Positions 45,101-52,290 of a stretch of 64,000 nucleotides of DNA are shown piece by piece. The DNA is from Planctomycetota bacterium (GTDB taxonomy: Bacteria > Planctomycetota > Planctomycetia > Gemmatales > Gemmataceae). Positions within the stretch are counted from its first letter, which is position 1, and each line of letters begins with the position of its first letter. Below the pieces are notes generated by a model. The model saw only the letters and a list, made by a program, of their open reading frames with translations. It did no database searches and was not told the DNA's origin. The stretch lies in the NCBI GenBank assembly GCA_021413735.1, contig JAIOPV010000147.1, positions 1-64,000 of the forward strand, written 5' to 3'. The translations under genes and the position numbers were made by a program.

Positions 45101-47662
45101 CTCGGGGCCAAGTACCGCGTCGTCGAAACGCAGCCAACGGCATTCGGTGACGGCAAGGAGACAGTCGGGTCGGTTGGCGGAACACTCGTTCCGACCGACA
45201 CCATCGACGCCATCACGCTACCGACCGGCGTCGCTGCCACAGGCTACAACTTCGGCGAGTTGCTCACGGGCGTTTCTGGAACAGTGTTCGTGGATCGAAA
45301 CAAGGATGGAAACTTCGATCCTGGTGAACCACCGATCCCAGGGGTCACAATCACGCTGCGTGATGGCACGGGTACGGTTGTCGGCACGACCACCACGGAC
45401 GTCAACGGGTTCTACAACTTCCCGAACCTGCCTCCGGGAAAGTACACCATCACCGAAACGCAGCCGGCAGGTTACGGCGATCCGCCCGCTGGCACGTTCG
45501 CACCGAACGTGCGGACGGTCACGCTCGTCGGTGGCACTTCGGTCACGGATCAGGACTTCGGCGACACGCTCTCAAGTCTGGCGGGCTTGGTCTACGTGGA
45601 CTCGAATGATGACGGAATCCACCAGACCGCCGAAGCGATCATTCCAGGTGTCACGGTCAAGCTGTTCGATGTGACATCGGGGGCTCTGGTAGCCACGACC
45701 ACCACGGGGGCAGACGGGACATACAAGTTCAATGACCTGTTCGCGGGCAAGTACCGCGTCGTGGAAACGCAGCCAACAGCATTCGCGGATGGCAAGGATA
45801 GCGTCGGTTCAGTTGGTGGAACACTCGTTCCGACCGACACCATCGACGCCATCACGCTGCCCGTGAATACCGACGCCGTTGAATACAACTTCGGCGAACT
45901 CATCGCCGGCATCAGCGGTAAGGTGTTCCTTGATGTCAACAAGGACGGCAACCTGCAACCAGGTGAGAACCCCATCCCAGGCGTCACGATCACGCTGACA
46001 GACCCGACGGGCAAGGTTGTCGCCACGACCACCACGGACAGCACCGGGTTCTACTCGTTCCCCAACCTGCTGCCCGGAACGTACACGATCACCGAAACGC
46101 AGCCTGTGCAGTACGGCGATCCGCCCGCTGGCCCGTTCGCGCCGAACACGCGGACGGTCACGCTGGGTACCACGCCAATCACCAATCAGAACTTCGGCGA
46201 CACGCCGGGGGGTCTGTCGGGTTTGGTCTACCAAGACCTGAACAACGACGGGATTCACCAGCCAACCGAGCCTGTGATTCCGGGCGTGACGGTGACGCTT
46301 TTCAACGACACCACGGGCACAACGGCTGGATCAACCGTCACCGCAGCCGACGGTACCTACCACTTCACGCTGCTGCCCGCAGGAACCTACCGCGTTGTCG
46401 AGACGCAACCGGTTGCCTTCAACGACGGGAAGGACACGCCGGGATCTGTTGGCGGGACGCGGGTGCCCACCGACACGATCAGCACGATCGCGTTGCCTCC
46501 TGGCATCCTCGCCACGGACTACAACTTCGGTGAGTTGCTCCCGGTCACGAACCGGCTGTCGGGCACGGTGTACTACGACAAGAACCAGGACAAGGTCTAC
46601 CAGCCCAGTTCCGACGCTCCGCTGCCGAACATCACGGTCACGCTACGGAACGCCGCGGGGGTGGTCGTCGGCACGAAACAAACGAACCCCGATGGGACCT
46701 ACTCGTTCTCGAACCTGCCCGCTGGAACGTACACCATCACCGAAACGCAACCGACGGGTTACGGCAGCAGTCAGGTTCCGCTGAACGTTCGCACCGTCAC
46801 GATGACGCCGACCGCGAACATCACGAAACAGGACTTTGGCGACACCCTCGGGACCATCTCGGGCAAGGTGTATCTGGACTACAACCTCAGTGGTGCGTTC
46901 AACACCGTTGGAGTGCATCCCGACACCGGGATTTCAGGGATCACGGTCACGTTGCGGAATGGGGCCGGTGGAATTGTTGGGCAGGTGAAGACGGACGCGA
47001 ACGGCAACTATCGCTTCACCGACTTGCGACCTGGAACGTACACGGTTCGGGAGACCCAACCGCCGAAGCCAACGAGCCTGTTCAACGGGTACTACGATGG
47101 TGCCGACAACCTCGGAACGCTCGGCGGGGCGCAGCCCCAGAAGAACGCTCTGCGTCTGGTGCTGGGGCTCGACCCAACCACGAAGATCAGCCAGAACGGG
47201 CGCAGTTACAACTTCGGGGAACTCCCTCCAGCCGACCCGAACGGATTCGTGTACTTCGACGCCAACCGAAATGGAATCAAGGATCCTGGTGAGAAGGGCA
47301 TCGCGAATGTGGCCATCACGATCAGCGGCACGGCCTTCGTCGGGACCATCTTCGCTCGTCCGATCACGGGAGCCGACGTTCCTGGTGGCAGTCTGACGGT
47401 GTTCACCGACGCCAACGGGTTCTACCAGTTCAACCCGATCCCGCCAGGGGTGTACACGATCCGCGAGGCTCAGCCTGCTGGGTTCCTCGACGGACTGGAG
47501 CAGAACGGCGATCCGACGCAGCCTTTGCCAACGGTTGGAAACGATGTCTTCTCGAACATCCGTCTCGATCCGTTCCCGGTTCGAGGGCCGTTCAACTTTG
47601 GCGAAATCCTGCCGTTGCCGGGCACGCCGTCCAAGCGGGGGCTCCTCGGCAGCATGATCTGA
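39152..47662 (+). CDS. Giant modular surface protein with about 18 SdrD/Cna-B-like domains
   Basis: 2,836 residues from the ATG at 39152; a TTG in frame at 39116 is less likely. The N-terminus (TRRKGGNACLQVEQMEARIV plus PAA) is the basic, then LEx/EA-R-x-P pattern of planctomycete exported giant proteins. A first SdrD-like module (TGIAFQDFNANGIID) is interrupted by a Gly-rich insertion (YTLGQVLTVSGGAGTAAQF). Residues about 260-730 are of a different, uncharacterised type. From 732 (VEIGNRVWDDANANGIQDPG) 17 further modules follow, with openings such as GDFVFVDANNNGVFDG and AGLVYQDLNNDGIH, whose Asp/Asn loops fit calcium binding. No LPXTG or known anchor at the C-terminus. The role may be adhesion or a cell-surface layer (inference). 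Confidence 0.88.
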   Translation: MFLAPKWLSALRPRPTRPIVTRRKGGNACLQVEQMEARIVPAATITGIAFQDFNANGIIDTTTTIANNGASSVFNVATVSVASGGTGYTLGQVLTVSGGAGTAAQFKVSGVTGGVINAVTIANLGNYTTTPGATVGVGGGGGATFNVTYQMDVISAAVDVGVANITVRAIDPANNVQFTTTTGANGSYTLSPTDIGNTNYRIEFSSLPAGFVSGPHGPATAAPNISGTATQFVSGSTSNVNFGIARPEQYSSNNPTIITSINYTGPSSGNGSLNAIVSFPYSAGQSPILPTGGLGTNNFSAPAVSGATLRVPASSVGTIFGLTWDPTVHTADANRNYLYASAMFKAQGDYGPGGADAIYQIKVAPNGTFVSSSTFVNLDSLATGASGGNLHNGSLSDNTPTQWDGVGKSGLGGMDISADGKRLYVMALGNRTLYEIGSDPTDLATYGKIVAQFDIGAIANTIPGATGGGADIRPWAVRVFNGQVYVGMVNTAQATGARAQLRFYIYKLDSALTAGSFTQVLEVDGMTWTRQRANPPVATGSADWLAWVGSSTSINGSFTIYPQPMLTDLSFTPDGNVSIGFRDRAGDQTPPNNSRVAGDVLRAFINGAGTYQLENNGTDPVTGATTAGTGQAAPMGPGGGQWYFQNDFPQYHDHTPIGAILQVPGFADVLSTAFDPIRNDGQTFQGGIRWGNNTTGVLDKAYRIYVDGATRTFGKTNGMGGLTYERETAPVEIGNRVWDDANANGIQDPGEADLAGVVVGLYAPGAGPETAAPNLLATATTDGNGNYYFSSDKSRTNTASQIFGLTTLTANTNGYVVAFQPPAGKVPTFPGKGTNREIDSNPTYVTGPGGTFVTAKVDIGEAGRNDHSIDAGFFAGVAIGDFVWEDLNADGDQDPGEPGIPGVVLTLSGAGAIQTTATTDANGAYLFTEFPGTYTVSITSPGGGYTPTVLGKGTAATDSNDTTIANPTTPGAALAAGETDFKIDFGYYQPLSLGDFVFVDANNNGVFDGTDTGIVGVAVTLLDKNGNPAKDATNTVVPAQNTIAGGKYLFTNLLPGDYKVQITAPTGYISSTGFNNSGSFEPGSADYTTTGNDKDHGTQGAGLIITSTPVTLNAAGSNPDTSGPGSKNANLNVDFGIFQPLSLGNRVFIDADNNGKFDNSDTDLLGATVVLLDKNGVRVKDATGTDLPAQLTGANGLYLFTNLVAGDYKVQVTPPAVQGYVPSTSVSSDYTTVTGNDKNHGSPSAGGTSTTSAVNLSVSSNPDGGGFANLNVDLSFYRPLSVGNRVFVDADNNGVFNAGDADLQGATVSLLDSTGKAVTDLSGATVVDQTTGINGDYLFTNLLPGDYTVKVTPPAGQGYVPSTVASNDYTTATGNDKNHGTASAGGTSTTGAFTLQAPGGNPDNSGLSNLNVDLSFYQPLSLGDFVFVDANNNGVFDGTDTGIVGVAVTLLDKNGNPAKDATNTVVLSQNTIAGGKYLFTNLLPGDYKVQITAPAGYFSSSGSFEPGSSDYTTTGNNTDHGTQGAGTTITSTPVTLNAAGSNPDTSGPGSKNANLNVDFGIFQKVTIGDFVWNDLNANGKQDGGLEVGIQNVKVNLKNSQGVVIDSVNTDGAGAYLFTELPGTYTVEIDPSNAAGALAGYFASPTGATGDPTNDSNGNGSGTVPPTLLSGGSDLTIDFGFYKKVTIGDFVWNDKNGNGIQDGGDLGIDGVTITLTGTNGAGIGVSHTATTASGGLYLFTEDPGTYTITIDAANFGAGMPLVGLISTVTGQGTTATDSNTSPSGTTPATLPGGSNDLDLDFGFRVPPQSPPPPPPPVVSSLAGTVYQDPNNDGIKQGSEPGIGGVTVTLTNVGTGATFTTTTAADGTYKFSNLPAGTYRVDETQPAGFGDGKDAPGTSGGTLVAPDTINTINLGTNVDATGYNFGELVSSIAGLVYQDLNNDGIHQSTEPPIPGVTVTLFNATTGSLVGTTTTAADGTYLFSGLLGAKYRVVETQPTAFGDGKETVGSVGGTLVPTDTIDAITLPTGVAATGYNFGELLTGVSGTVFVDRNKDGNFDPGEPPIPGVTITLRDGTGTVVGTTTTDVNGFYNFPNLPPGKYTITETQPAGYGDPPAGTFAPNVRTVTLVGGTSVTDQDFGDTLSSLAGLVYVDSNDDGIHQTAEAIIPGVTVKLFDVTSGALVATTTTGADGTYKFNDLFAGKYRVVETQPTAFADGKDSVGSVGGTLVPTDTIDAITLPVNTDAVEYNFGELIAGISGKVFLDVNKDGNLQPGENPIPGVTITLTDPTGKVVATTTTDSTGFYSFPNLLPGTYTITETQPVQYGDPPAGPFAPNTRTVTLGTTPITNQNFGDTPGGLSGLVYQDLNNDGIHQPTEPVIPGVTVTLFNDTTGTTAGSTVTAADGTYHFTLLPAGTYRVVETQPVAFNDGKDTPGSVGGTRVPTDTISTIALPPGILATDYNFGELLPVTNRLSGTVYYDKNQDKVYQPSSDAPLPNITVTLRNAAGVVVGTKQTNPDGTYSFSNLPAGTYTITETQPTGYGSSQVPLNVRTVTMTPTANITKQDFGDTLGTISGKVYLDYNLSGAFNTVGVHPDTGISGITVTLRNGAGGIVGQVKTDANGNYRFTDLRPGTYTVRETQPPKPTSLFNGYYDGADNLGTLGGAQPQKNALRLVLGLDPTTKISQNGRSYNFGELPPADPNGFVYFDANRNGIKDPGEKGIANVAITISGTAFVGTIFARPITGADVPGGSLTVFTDANGFYQFNPIPPGVYTIREAQPAGFLDGLEQNGDPTQPLPTVGNDVFSNIRLDPFPVRGPFNFGEILPLPGTPSKRGLLGSMI
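42122..42568 (+). repeat. Duplicated SdrD-like unit, copy A
   Basis: Over 447 bases this unit is nearly identical to copy B at 43409-43840, including long identical strings (GTATTCGACGGGACCGACAC and the segment ending CGGCATCTTCCAG). Copy A has a 15-base in-frame insertion (coding TGFNN). Confidence 0.9.
43409..43840 (+). repeat. Duplicated SdrD-like unit, copy B
   Basis: Partner of copy A, 432 bases, in the same orientation and frame, separated by two other modules. Nucleotide identity is so high at synonymous sites that the duplication or conversion must be recent. Confidence 0.9.
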
Positions 47663-47691
47663 TCTTGGTTGAGGTTTACGTCCTTTATTGT

Positions 47692-47730
47692 GGCCGCTCC
47701 GACTGCTTTCAAATGGCAGTTGGAGCGGCC
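47692..47730 (+). terminator. Hairpin terminator after the giant protein gene
   Basis: A 15-base stem (GGCCGCTCCGACTGC with GCAGTTGGAGCGGCC, one G-T pair) and a 9-base loop, 29 bases after the stop. The T tract following is weak (TCGCTCATTT). The rest of the gap to 47928 holds only the RBS of the next gene. Confidence 0.7.
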
Positions 47731-47928
47731 TCGCTCATTTCCGCGACCTGCGTTTGCCTGCCGGTCGCTTGAGGTTGGAAAGCTGTAGCGGTTAATCCCC
47801 CATCTTTCCCAGCCGGCGCCGGCGGATGAGTGTTTGCGACACGATGGGTTCTCGAGTTCTGCCGATTTGAGGGATGAGTGGGGTGGATGCCCCAGAATGG
47901 ATTCTCCCACATTAACGCAGGAGGCGTT

Positions 47929-49362
47929 ATGTTCGGTCGCACGTTAGGTGGCTTATTCTTTGTCTTCGGCACCGGGGCAGCCAGTGCCCAGCTACCGATT
48001 CCCGACGTCGGGAGTTCTTCATCGCCCGTCCCTGTCCAGGCGGCTCCTGCTCCGAACACGACGGGTGGATATGAAATCGGAAGCATTCCGAGCCGTGTGC
48101 CGTCGCGGGTGAAAACCCGCTCGGCATTCGATATCTCATCGTCGTCGGTTCCGGCCACGCAAGCCCCAGCTCCTGTTGCACAACCGCCGGCTGGGATGAA
48201 CCCCGCTCCGGCGGGCCTTCCGGGGACCGGTGCTGGTTGCACGGATCTCACGTGCAGCCAACCGTGCCCAACTCCGTGCTGCGTGCCGTGTTGCTATCCG
48301 CCGGGCCGGGTGTGGGCGAATGCCGAGTGGTTGTACTGGGCCACTTCCGGTCAGTCGCTTCCTCCGCTGGTCACGGGATCGAATACCGGCGGCACCGGAG
48401 CACTGGTTCCGGGCAACACGCTTTTGTACGGCAATTCGCGTGCGAACAACGACTTCCGCAACGGCCTTCGCTTGAGCGCCGGAGCCTGGTTCGACGAGTG
48501 CCACAAGTTCGGGATTGAAGGCGACTTCCTGTATCTGGGCAACAGTTCGCAGGGCTTCGCAGCCAACGGAACCGGTGCTCCTGGCACGCCGCTGATCGCT
48601 CGTCCGTTCTTCAACCAACTCACGGGTCTGCCTGATTCGGAACTTGTTGCAGTTCCCGGTTCGTTGGCGGGTACGGTGACCGCGACCTCGCAGAACTCCG
48701 TCATCGGCGGCGGCTTCAACTTCCGCCGGAACCTGTGCTGCACGCCGTGCGGCCGGGTCGATCTCCTCCTCGGTTACCGATACTTCAACGTCACCGACGA
48801 TATCGTGATTACGGAAGACCTGCTGACGACGGCTCCGCTGCCGCCGGTGCCAGCCGGCTTCCGCTTCCAGATTCGCGACCACTTCCGCACCGTGAACAAC
48901 TTCAACGGTGGCGTGATTGGCCTCGCCGCGGAACGTCGCTACGGCATTCTCGTATTGGGCGCCCGTGCGTCGGTCGCGCTGGGCAACGTCAACGAAGTCG
49001 TCTACATCGACGGGGCCACCACCTCGACCCCTCCGGGCGGCGCGCCGACAACCCTGCCGGGTGGTCTGCTGACTCAGACCACGAACATCGGTCGCTACGA
49101 GCGAAACCAATTCGCCGTGATGCCGGAACTTGGGCTCAAGATCGGCGTTCAGTTGACCGAGAACATCCAGATTTACGGCGGGTACAACTTCATCTACCTG
49201 AGTAACGTGGCTCGTGCGGGGGACCAGATCGACCTGCACGTGAACCCGAACTTCCTGCCTCCGCCGAACGGCTTGGGTGGACCGGCTGTTCCCGCGTTCC
49301 ACTTCAAGGCGACCGATTTCTATGCACAGGGCGTCAGCGCTGGGGTCCGCTTGAGCTACTGA
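47929..49362 (+). CDS. BBP7-family outer-membrane beta-barrel protein
   Basis: 477 residues from the ATG at 47929, with GGAGG eight bases upstream. Signal peptide MFGRTLGGLFFVFGTGAASA, then a Pro/Ala-rich stretch and a Cys-rich segment (TCSQPCPTPCCVPCCYPPG). From about residue 130 the BBP7 (planctomycete outer-membrane barrel) region starts: VWANAEWLYWATSGQSLPP, DFRNGLRLSAGAWFDE, LLLGYRYFNVTDDI, FNGGVIGLAAERRYG, ENIQIYGGYNFIYLSNVARA, ending FYAQGVSAGVRLSY with an aromatic last residue as in other barrels. It lies directly after the giant protein gene but behind a terminator. Confidence 0.9.
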   Translation: MFGRTLGGLFFVFGTGAASAQLPIPDVGSSSSPVPVQAAPAPNTTGGYEIGSIPSRVPSRVKTRSAFDISSSSVPATQAPAPVAQPPAGMNPAPAGLPGTGAGCTDLTCSQPCPTPCCVPCCYPPGRVWANAEWLYWATSGQSLPPLVTGSNTGGTGALVPGNTLLYGNSRANNDFRNGLRLSAGAWFDECHKFGIEGDFLYLGNSSQGFAANGTGAPGTPLIARPFFNQLTGLPDSELVAVPGSLAGTVTATSQNSVIGGGFNFRRNLCCTPCGRVDLLLGYRYFNVTDDIVITEDLLTTAPLPPVPAGFRFQIRDHFRTVNNFNGGVIGLAAERRYGILVLGARASVALGNVNEVVYIDGATTSTPPGGAPTTLPGGLLTQTTNIGRYERNQFAVMPELGLKIGVQLTENIQIYGGYNFIYLSNVARAGDQIDLHVNPNFLPPPNGLGGPAVPAFHFKATDFYAQGVSAGVRLSY

Positions 49363-49378
49363 TCGGGACTTTCGTGTA

Positions 49379-49430
49379 ATCGCCGCTTGCGGCTTCACAG
49401 GCTCAGCCTGCAAAGCCGCAAGCGGCGAAA
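49379..49430. repeat. Palindromic repeat, CGCTTGCGGCG family, copy 8
   Basis: ATCGCCGCTTGCGGCTT faces AAGCCGCAAGCGGCGA around CACAGGCTCAGCCTGC, which itself folds. It lies 16 bases after the BBP7 stop. Confidence 0.9.
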
Positions 49431-49452
49431 CCAAGAACCGATAATCGAATTG

Positions 49453-49472
49453 ACCCGGCCAACTGGCCGGGT
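49453..49472. promoter_or_regulatory. Palindrome just upstream of the Cys-rich protein gene
   Basis: ACCCGGCC-AACT-GGCCGGGT, 8-base arms with a 4-base centre, ending 13 bases before the start codon. It could be an operator or an RNA hairpin covering the ribosome site; it may equally be a terminator of upstream transcription. Confidence 0.4.
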
Positions 49473-49485
49473 GTACTATTTCACC

Positions 49486-49995
49486 ATGCGGATCGCACGG
49501 AAGACTCAACCGTTCGCGTGCTTGCTTCTCGCGGTATCAACCGCGATTGGCATAACACTTCCCGCGCGTGCCTGTGCCTGTTCGACATCGCACCGAGCAC
49601 ACCCAGCGAAACCGATCGTTCCGCAAGCAACACCAACCCCAGCGCCCGCTAAACACTCGTGTTGTTCGTCGAAGCCAGAGTCGGGAAAACGCAGTTGTTG
49701 CTGTGAAAGCCCAGCCCAACCCGAACCGCCCGTATCAGACCGGCCGAATCCGACCGAGAGCGTTCAGCCCGGTTGCGGTTGCGCTCAGTGCGACTGCGGC
49801 ACGCCCGCCAGTCTACCGACGCCCGCGGTGCCGGTTTCTTCGATGACCGATCTCGGCGACGTTCTCGCTTCAACCTCTCCGACTCCGCCCATTGTTGTGG
49901 CGCTTCCCGCAGCGAGTCCGAATCGGTTCACGCGTTCCTTCGCGCCACAACGACCGGTCGAACTCTTCATTTCGTTGTTGCGGCTCACCTGTTAG
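49486..49995 (+). CDS. Secreted Cys-rich protein
   Basis: 169 residues from the ATG at 49486 (MRIARKTQPFACLLLAVSTA). After the signal peptide, many Cys occur in clusters: RACACSTSHRAHPAK, KHSCCSSKPESGKRSCCCE, GCGCAQCDCGTPASL. The pattern suits metal binding, though I recognise no named family. The second half is Pro/Ser-rich, ending LFISLLRLTC. The next gene also encodes an exported protein with Cys motifs, so a shared metal or redox role is possible. The GC-rich codon use supports it as a real gene. Confidence 0.65.
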   Translation: MRIARKTQPFACLLLAVSTAIGITLPARACACSTSHRAHPAKPIVPQATPTPAPAKHSCCSSKPESGKRSCCCESPAQPEPPVSDRPNPTESVQPGCGCAQCDCGTPASLPTPAVPVSSMTDLGDVLASTSPTPPIVVALPAASPNRFTRSFAPQRPVELFISLLRLTC

Positions 49996-50193
49996 CGTCG
50001 CCGCGCGCCCACGTTCGGATTTCAACCAACTAATCACAGACGTGCGGAGCCAATGGCCCGTGCGTATACCGTACACGAGAGAGCAATCTCCACCGTGGTC
50101 GAATCGACCGGGTGGGGGCGTTTCGTAACCGGATCGCTCGACGTTCGCACAGTGCGGGCGTGAGCTTTCGGAATTTCTGTTGAAGGAATTGAG

Positions 50194-50535
50194 ATGATTC
50201 GTGCCACATTCGCAGCGGTCGCTCTGGCGGCAGGCCTGTTCGCGTTCGGAGCCGTCGCGTTTGCTGAAGACAAGCCGAAGGAAGTGAAATTGGTCGGGAC
50301 GATGGTCTGCGGGAAGTGCCAGCTCAAGGACACCGCGAAGTGCAGCAATGTCCTTCAGGTGAAAGAGGGCGATAAGCTCGTGAACTACTTCCTCGACGAT
50401 GCCGGTGCCAAAGAACCGTATCACGAAGGCGTTTGCGGCGGCGACAAGCTCGAAGGCGTGACCGTCACCGGAACCGTGACCGTGAAGGACGGCAAGAAGA
50501 CGATCAAGCCCACCAAGGTCGATCTCAAGAAGTGA
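50194..50535 (+). CDS. DUF6370-type small exported protein
   Basis: 113 residues: signal peptide (MIRATFAAVALAAGLFAFGA, cleaved after VAFA), then VGTMVCGKCQLKDTAKCSNV and HEGVCGGDKLEGVTVTG. The CxxC plus further Cys and the size fit DUF6370, an OB-fold-like exported family of planctomycetes. Four Cys in the mature protein could bind a metal or form disulfides. A strong RBS (GAAGGAATTGAG) precedes it. Repeat copy 9 follows the stop. Confidence 0.8.
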   Translation: MIRATFAAVALAAGLFAFGAVAFAEDKPKEVKLVGTMVCGKCQLKDTAKCSNVLQVKEGDKLVNYFLDDAGAKEPYHEGVCGGDKLEGVTVTGTVTVKDGKKTIKPTKVDLKK

Positions 50536-50547
50536 TGCCACTGGTCT

Positions 50548-50597
50548 TAGCCGCTTGTGGCGTAGCGCTCCACCAGAGCGCTACGCCGCAAGCAGCT
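50548..50597. repeat. Palindromic repeat, CGCTTGCGGCG family, copy 9
   Basis: TAGCCGCTTGTGGCGTAGCGCTC faces GAGCGCTACGCCGCAAGCAGCT, with a few mismatches and a 5-base centre. It lies 12 bases after the DUF6370 stop. Confidence 0.9.
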
Positions 50598-50710
50598 CCA
50601 ACACTTCGCCGAAACCAATCACTCACTGGCACAATGCCACTTCTTCGGTTACGATCTCAGAGACGCTGCCATTTCTCGTTGTCGTCCGTCGATCGTCTGC
50701 GGAGTTGTTG

Positions 50711-51742
50711 ATGCCTGTTACGTACACCTGTCCGAACCCCGATTGCGGGGCGAGTCTGAAGACGCCCGCGCGAGTGGCGGCCGGGAAATCGGTCAAGTGC
50801 CCGAAGTGCAATCGGCCATTCGTCCCGGAAACCGAGGAAGACGAAGACGCGCCTGCCAGCGTTGGCACGCTCAAGTTTGCCGACGGTGACGCCCCAAAGA
50901 AGCCTGCCGTTCCCACCAAACCCGGCGGCAAAGCCGTCCCCAAAGTCGAGAAGAAGGAAGAACCGCCACCGCCTCCGCCGCCAGCCGCGAGTCCGTTTGC
51001 GGACGATGATGACGAGTCGGCTGAGTCCATCAAGAAGGGCTACGGCGTCAAGGTTGAGACTGAGGAAGAGAAGAAAGAAGCAGAGAAGCACAAACCGAAG
51101 TTCACCGAGGTTCAGGACAAGTTCAAGAAGAGCGCTCGTGGGCCGGCGATGGCGATGCTCGTCATGCCTACCAATCTGATGACCGCTTCGGGTCTTGCCA
51201 ATCTCGCGTTGGGACTGCTCTGGTTCGTTCAAGGTGCCTGGCCGCTCGTGTTCAACGATGCTCCTCCCGGTGAAGAAGAGTTGGGCGAGGCGCTGTTGGA
51301 TATGGTTGTCGGTGTGCTGGTCTTCGGCTGGGGCGCGATGGTTTGCTTCGGCGCCAGCCAGATGCAGGAACTTGGCTCCTACCCGTGGGGACTGACCGGT
51401 TCCATCATGTGCGCGATTCCTGTTTCTGTCAGTATTATCGCGCAACTGATGGAGAACTGGACCGCTCTCGGTCTGCTCGTGGCGCTCCCCCAGATTGGAA
51501 TTGGCATCTTCGGGATTGTGACACTTCAGAGTCCCGCGGTGAAGGCTGGCTTCGCAGAGAGCGAGGGCGGTCCTGACGACGATGACGAAGAAGAAGAGAA
51601 GAAGGAAGGCGAAGAGGAAGATGAGGAAGTAGAGGACGACGAGGACGAGGAAGAGGAAGCGGCCAAGAAGAAGAAGGTGAAAAAGCCCGCGAAGAAGGCC
51701 AAGGCCAAGAAGCCGAAGGACGACGACGAGGACGACGAATGA
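50711..51742 (+). CDS. Zinc-ribbon membrane protein with acidic C-terminus
   Basis: 343 residues from the ATG at 50711, with GGAG upstream. The N-terminal zinc ribbon is CPNPDCGASLKTPARVAAGK followed by KCPKCNRPF. A Lys/Pro/Glu-rich spacer, then four hydrophobic segments (ASGLANLALGLLWFVQGAW; LLDMVVGVLVFGWGAMVCFG; GSIMCAIPVSVSIIAQLM; LLVALPQIGIGIFGIVTL) lead to a tail of about 60 residues made almost only of D, E and K. It heads an apparent operon: its stop overlaps the start of the ECF sigma gene (ATGA). A sensor or scaffold role for that sigma factor is possible but not shown. Confidence 0.8.
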   Translation: MPVTYTCPNPDCGASLKTPARVAAGKSVKCPKCNRPFVPETEEDEDAPASVGTLKFADGDAPKKPAVPTKPGGKAVPKVEKKEEPPPPPPPAASPFADDDDESAESIKKGYGVKVETEEEKKEAEKHKPKFTEVQDKFKKSARGPAMAMLVMPTNLMTASGLANLALGLLWFVQGAWPLVFNDAPPGEEELGEALLDMVVGVLVFGWGAMVCFGASQMQELGSYPWGLTGSIMCAIPVSVSIIAQLMENWTALGLLVALPQIGIGIFGIVTLQSPAVKAGFAESEGGPDDDDEEEEKKEGEEEDEEVEDDEDEEEEAAKKKKVKKPAKKAKAKKPKDDDEDDE

Positions 51743-52290
51743 CCCCAATCGACGAACCCGATGGCGCATTGTTGGTCCGGTTCCGAACCGGTGACTCGAC
51801 GGCACTTGAAGCCCTATTCGCACGCCACGAGGGGCAGGTGTTTCGGTTCCTGTTCGGGTTGCTCCGCGATCACCACGCGGCCGAGGATGCATTGCAGGAA
51901 ACGTTCGTGCAAGCCATCCGATACGCGGATGTCGTTGCACCAAATGCCTTCCGTGGTTGGCTCTACACGGTCGCTCATCGGCAGGCGATGCTCGTGAAAC
52001 GCAAGGCGAAACGGTTGCCGTCGCAAGCCGACGATCTCGTGCTTCTCGGGTTGGTCGGCGATGATGCGGCCGACTTCCGAACGGACCGTGCCGACGATGC
52101 CCGTGCGGTCATGGAGTTGGTGAAGTTGTTGCCGGCCCCGCAACGTGCGGTCATCATTGCGCGAGTGGTTGAAGGGAAGAAGTTTCGCGAGGTGGCCGAT
52201 AGTCTTGGCTGCCCGCTGAATACCGCGTTGGCTCGCATGCACGAAGGGCTGAAAAAGCTCCGTCAACTGTGGGAGGCCCGTCATGCGTAA
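51739..52290 (+). CDS. ECF-type sigma-70 family RNA polymerase sigma factor
   Basis: 183 residues, the size of ECF sigma factors with only regions 2 and 4. Region 2: LFARHEGQVFRFLFGLLRDH then AAEDALQETFVQAI, with NAFRGWLYTVAHRQA. Region 4: LLPAPQRAVIIARVVEGKKF then REVADSLGCPLNTALAR, the helix-turn-helix for the -35 element. It is translationally coupled upstream and overlaps the following gene by 8 bases. The promoters it reads are unknown. Confidence 0.93.
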   Translation: MTPIDEPDGALLVRFRTGDSTALEALFARHEGQVFRFLFGLLRDHHAAEDALQETFVQAIRYADVVAPNAFRGWLYTVAHRQAMLVKRKAKRLPSQADDLVLLGLVGDDAADFRTDRADDARAVMELVKLLPAPQRAVIIARVVEGKKFREVADSLGCPLNTALARMHEGLKKLRQLWEARHA

